A stretch of DNA of 6,959 nucleotides from JBGPLH01 sp041486365 [NCBI: Thermodesulfobacteriota bacterium] (GTDB lineage Bacteria; JAUYMQ01), in the NCBI GenBank assembly GCA_041486365.1, contig JBGPLH010000175.1, forward strand, positions 1-6,959. The letters are read 5' to 3'. Both the position numbers and the translations under genes were made by a program. The notes beneath the pieces are model-generated. The model searched no databases, had not been told where the DNA came from, and saw nothing but the letters and a program-made list of their open reading frames with translations. Shown here one piece after another: positions 5,648 through 6,959 of the stretch. Every line of letters begins with the position of its first letter. Position 1 is the stretch's first letter.

Positions 5648-6622
5648 ATGGCCAAGGTGAACACGGTGAAGGGCCCGGTCGACACGGCGAAGCTGGGCCA
5701 GGTGCTCGTCCACGAACACGTGTTCGTGCTGAGCACGGAGATCCAGCAGAACTACCCCGGGAACTGGGACGAGCAGGCGAGGGTGAAGGAGGCGGTCGAG
5801 CGGTTGCGCGAGCTCAAGGCGGCGGGTGTCGGCACCATCGTGGACCTCACGGTGATGGGCCTGGGCCGCTACATCCCCCGCATCCAGCAGATCAACGCGC
5901 AGGTGGACATTCACATCATCGCGGCAACCGGCCTCTATACCTACAACGATCTCCCGCACTACTTCGCGTTCCGCGGTCCGGGGACGATGCTCGACGGCCC
6001 CGAGCTCATGGACGACATGTTCATCCGCGACATCACGGAAGGGATTGCCGGCACGGGCGTGAAGGCCGGGATCCTGAAATGCGCCACGGACGAGCCGGGC
6101 GTGACCCCGGGGGTCGAGCGGGTGCTCCGGGCGGTGGCCCGGGCCCACCGCGCGACGGGCGTGCCTATCTCGACCCACACGCACGCGCTCACCAGGCGGG
6201 GGCTCGAGCAGCAGAGCATCTTCGAGGAGGAAGGCGTGGATCTCTCGCGGGTGGTGATCGGTCATTCCGGCGACACCACGGACATCGACTATCTCGAGGA
6301 GATCATGGCCCGCGGCTCCTTCATCGGGATGGACCGCTTCGGGATCGATCTCATCCTTCCCTTCGAGGACCGGGTGAACACGGTGGCGAAGCTCTGCGAG
6401 CGGGGAAAGGCAAACCAGATCGTGCTCTCCCACGATGCCGCCTGCTTCAACGACTGGCTTCCCTGGGAGATGCTCCCCGCCATGGCGCCGAACTGGCACT
6501 ATCTCCACATCACGAAGGACGTGCTGCCGGCGCTCAAGCAGCGGGGCGTCACCGACGAGCAGATCCGGACGATGCTCGCGGACAATCCGCGGAAGATCTT
6601 CGAGCGGCAGGGAGCGTACTGA
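5648..6622 (+). CDS. phosphotriesterase-like metal-dependent lactonase (amidohydrolase superfamily)
   Basis: 324 residues, normal for the phosphotriesterase family. The binuclear metal site is complete: His22 and His24 in VHEHVF, Lys144 in GILKCATDEPG as the carboxylated bridging Lys, His177 in STHTHA, His206 in VIGHSGDT and Asp263 in LSHDAACF. Relative to the residues I recall for the archaeal lactonase SsoPox (H22, H24, K137, H170, H199, D256) the later ligands are each shifted by exactly 7. Tyr97 and Arg230 (MDRFG) also match its active-site Tyr97 and Arg223. Members usually hydrolyse lactones, with phosphotriester hydrolysis as a side activity, so lactone ring opening is the best guess; Trp270 in loop 8 would line the substrate pocket. 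No signal peptide is seen, so it is cytoplasmic. It is divergent from the hydrolase-dehydrogenase run and may act in the same pathway. The real substrate is unknown. Confidence 0.93.
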   Translation: MAKVNTVKGPVDTAKLGQVLVHEHVFVLSTEIQQNYPGNWDEQARVKEAVERLRELKAAGVGTIVDLTVMGLGRYIPRIQQINAQVDIHIIAATGLYTYNDLPHYFAFRGPGTMLDGPELMDDMFIRDITEGIAGTGVKAGILKCATDEPGVTPGVERVLRAVARAHRATGVPISTHTHALTRRGLEQQSIFEEEGVDLSRVVIGHSGDTTDIDYLEEIMARGSFIGMDRFGIDLILPFEDRVNTVAKLCERGKANQIVLSHDAACFNDWLPWEMLPAMAPNWHYLHITKDVLPALKQRGVTDEQIRTMLADNPRKIFERQGAY

Positions 6623-6704
6623 CGCGAGCGGCTGTGCGAAGCCCACTAGACCAACTGGTGAAGCGGCAAGGATGATGCCTTGGGTCGCTGGACCCTCGCT
6701 TGTA

Positions 6705-6730
6705 ATAGACTGCAAGAAACCGCAGTCTAT
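6705..6730. repeat. Perfect 9-bp inverted repeat downstream of the lactonase gene
   Basis: ATAGACTGC (6705-6713) and GCAGTCTAT (6722-6730) flank an 8-nt A-rich spacer. It lies 82 nt past the lactonase stop. It could be an RNA hairpin that ends or stabilises the transcript, or a protein-binding site. No T tract follows on either strand. Confidence 0.4.
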
Positions 6731-6835
6731 CTCCAAGCCCAATGGTGCCGATGAGCCGAGATTCTCTTGCCGAGAAAGGCAGTTGAAGCCTCACCCCTGT
6801 TGGCACCGGCGGCGTGATAGGCTGCAGCGGCTGCA

Positions 6836-6865
6836 TGGATATTGGATTAGGCGGAACAGTCTAAT
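6836..6865 (+). promoter_or_regulatory. Candidate promoter of the dihydrofolate-reductase-family gene
   Basis: TGGATA (6836-6841, 4 of 6), an 18-nt spacer and TCTAAT (6860-6865, 5 of 6) would start transcription near 6872, about 34 nt before the ATG. The surrounding sequence is AT-rich compared with the rest of the window. Confidence 0.35.
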
Positions 6866-6905
6866 TCTAAGTTAGGCCGACATCCGTACATGCGAGAGGA
6901 GAATC

Positions 6906-6959
6906 ATGAGCAAAGTATTCGTCAACATTGGACTTAGCCTCGATGGCTACATGGCACCG
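6906..6959 (+). CDS. dihydrofolate reductase family protein (RibD C-terminal-like), N-terminal 18 codons only
   Basis: The visible peptide is MSKVFVNIGLSLDGYMAP. The short strand followed by SLDGY(M/I)A is the hallmark N-terminus of the dihydrofolate-reductase-like/RibD C-terminal family (YyaP/YwjB-like), NADPH-binding reductases of mostly unknown substrate. AGGAG (6897-6901) is 4 nt before the ATG, within a longer purine run. The 54 nt are 48% G+C, and 11 of 18 third positions are G or C, with AAA, GTA, ATT, GGA, CTT and GCA codons that neighbours avoid. This suggests a different origin from the catabolic genes. The rest lies outside the window. Confidence 0.75.
   Translation, partial: MSKVFVNIGLSLDGYMAP

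Larger units (their letters stand above)
6623..6905. other. Non-coding spacer with lower GC and several short inverted repeats
   Basis: No credible gene is seen in 283 nt. G+C falls to about 52% at 6701-6760 and 47% at 6841-6900 by my count, well below the flanking lactonase gene. Four perfect short inverted repeats occur: GGGTC/GACCC (6682-6695), ATAGACTGC/GCAGTCTAT (6705-6730), TTCTC/GAGAA (6762-6776) and TGCAGC/GCTGCA (6823-6835). None is followed by a T run, so an intrinsic terminator for the lactonase gene is not evident. The shift in composition suggests a boundary with differently derived DNA. Confidence 0.5.

Noticed and set aside
5401-5736. N-terminal extension of the 4603-5400 hydrolase up to 5736
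   Set aside because: The extra residues do not look like hydrolase sequence, they overlap the divergent lactonase start and promoter, and a good ribosome site fixes the start at 5400.
5561-6742. Minus-strand 393-residue open frame opposite the lactonase
   Set aside because: It is antisense to a gene with all catalytic residues intact; its translation resembles reverse-complement shadow sequence.
6435-6875. Open frames over the end of the lactonase and the spacer (plus 6435-6875, minus 6549-6836)
   Set aside because: No ribosome site or domain, and most of their length overlaps the lactonase gene in the wrong frame.
6840-6880. Complete integron attC or attI site
   Set aside because: Only a GTTAGGC core and a short partner are present. 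No RYYYAAC partner with proper spacing was found upstream and no integrase gene is visible, so it is listed only as a lead.

Overview
The window is GC-rich (roughly two-thirds or more G+C over most of its length, with G or C at most third codon positions). It uses Shine-Dalgarno sites and has two good sigma-70 type promoters. The gene content is fatty-acid-type catabolism. Paired acyl-CoA dehydrogenases of the heteromeric kind, a MerR regulator, several alpha/beta hydrolases and a phosphotriesterase-like lactonase together suggest a soil or sediment heterotroph. Candidates are an actinobacterium, a deltaproteobacterium-like lineage, or an uncultured GC-rich group such as Rokubacteria/Binatia. 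The sequence alone does not settle the taxon.

Layout. On the minus strand, reading right to left, is a three-gene run starting near 5400: an alpha/beta hydrolase (4603-5400), the large acyl-CoA dehydrogenase subunit (3455-4606) and the small one (2373-3458). Each start overlaps the preceding stop by 4 nt. A 136-nt gap (2237-2372) holds a strong hairpin after the dehydrogenases. It also holds a promoter with a perfect TTGACA -35 box that lies inside an 18-bp palindrome. That promoter drives a second minus-strand run, also joined by 4-nt overlaps: a MerR-family regulator (1391-2236), an alpha/beta hydrolase (426-1394), and a gene that runs off the left edge (1-429) with an SCP2-like N-terminal domain, probably fused to a further hydrolase.

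On the plus strand, divergent from the 5400 run, is a phosphotriesterase-like lactonase (5648-6622) with a complete set of predicted metal ligands. The 247-nt divergent spacer has candidate promoters for both sides. After the lactonase, base composition drops to about 47-60% G+C, and several short inverted repeats fill a 283-nt spacer. The right edge carries the first 18 codons of a dihydrofolate-reductase-family (RibD C-terminal-like) gene with less GC-biased codons. This looks like the start of a different, possibly transferred, segment.

How it may work together (inference): the lactonase would open a lactone, or a hydrolase would cleave an ester or ring bond. The acid would then be activated elsewhere as a CoA thioester, and the two-subunit dehydrogenase would introduce a 2,3-double bond. 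Heteromeric dehydrogenases of this kind are known from steroid side-chain and ring breakdown in mycobacteria, so a bulky or cyclic substrate is plausible. The MerR protein probably controls at least its own operon from the palindrome. I see no complete mobile element, CRISPR array, tRNA or rRNA.
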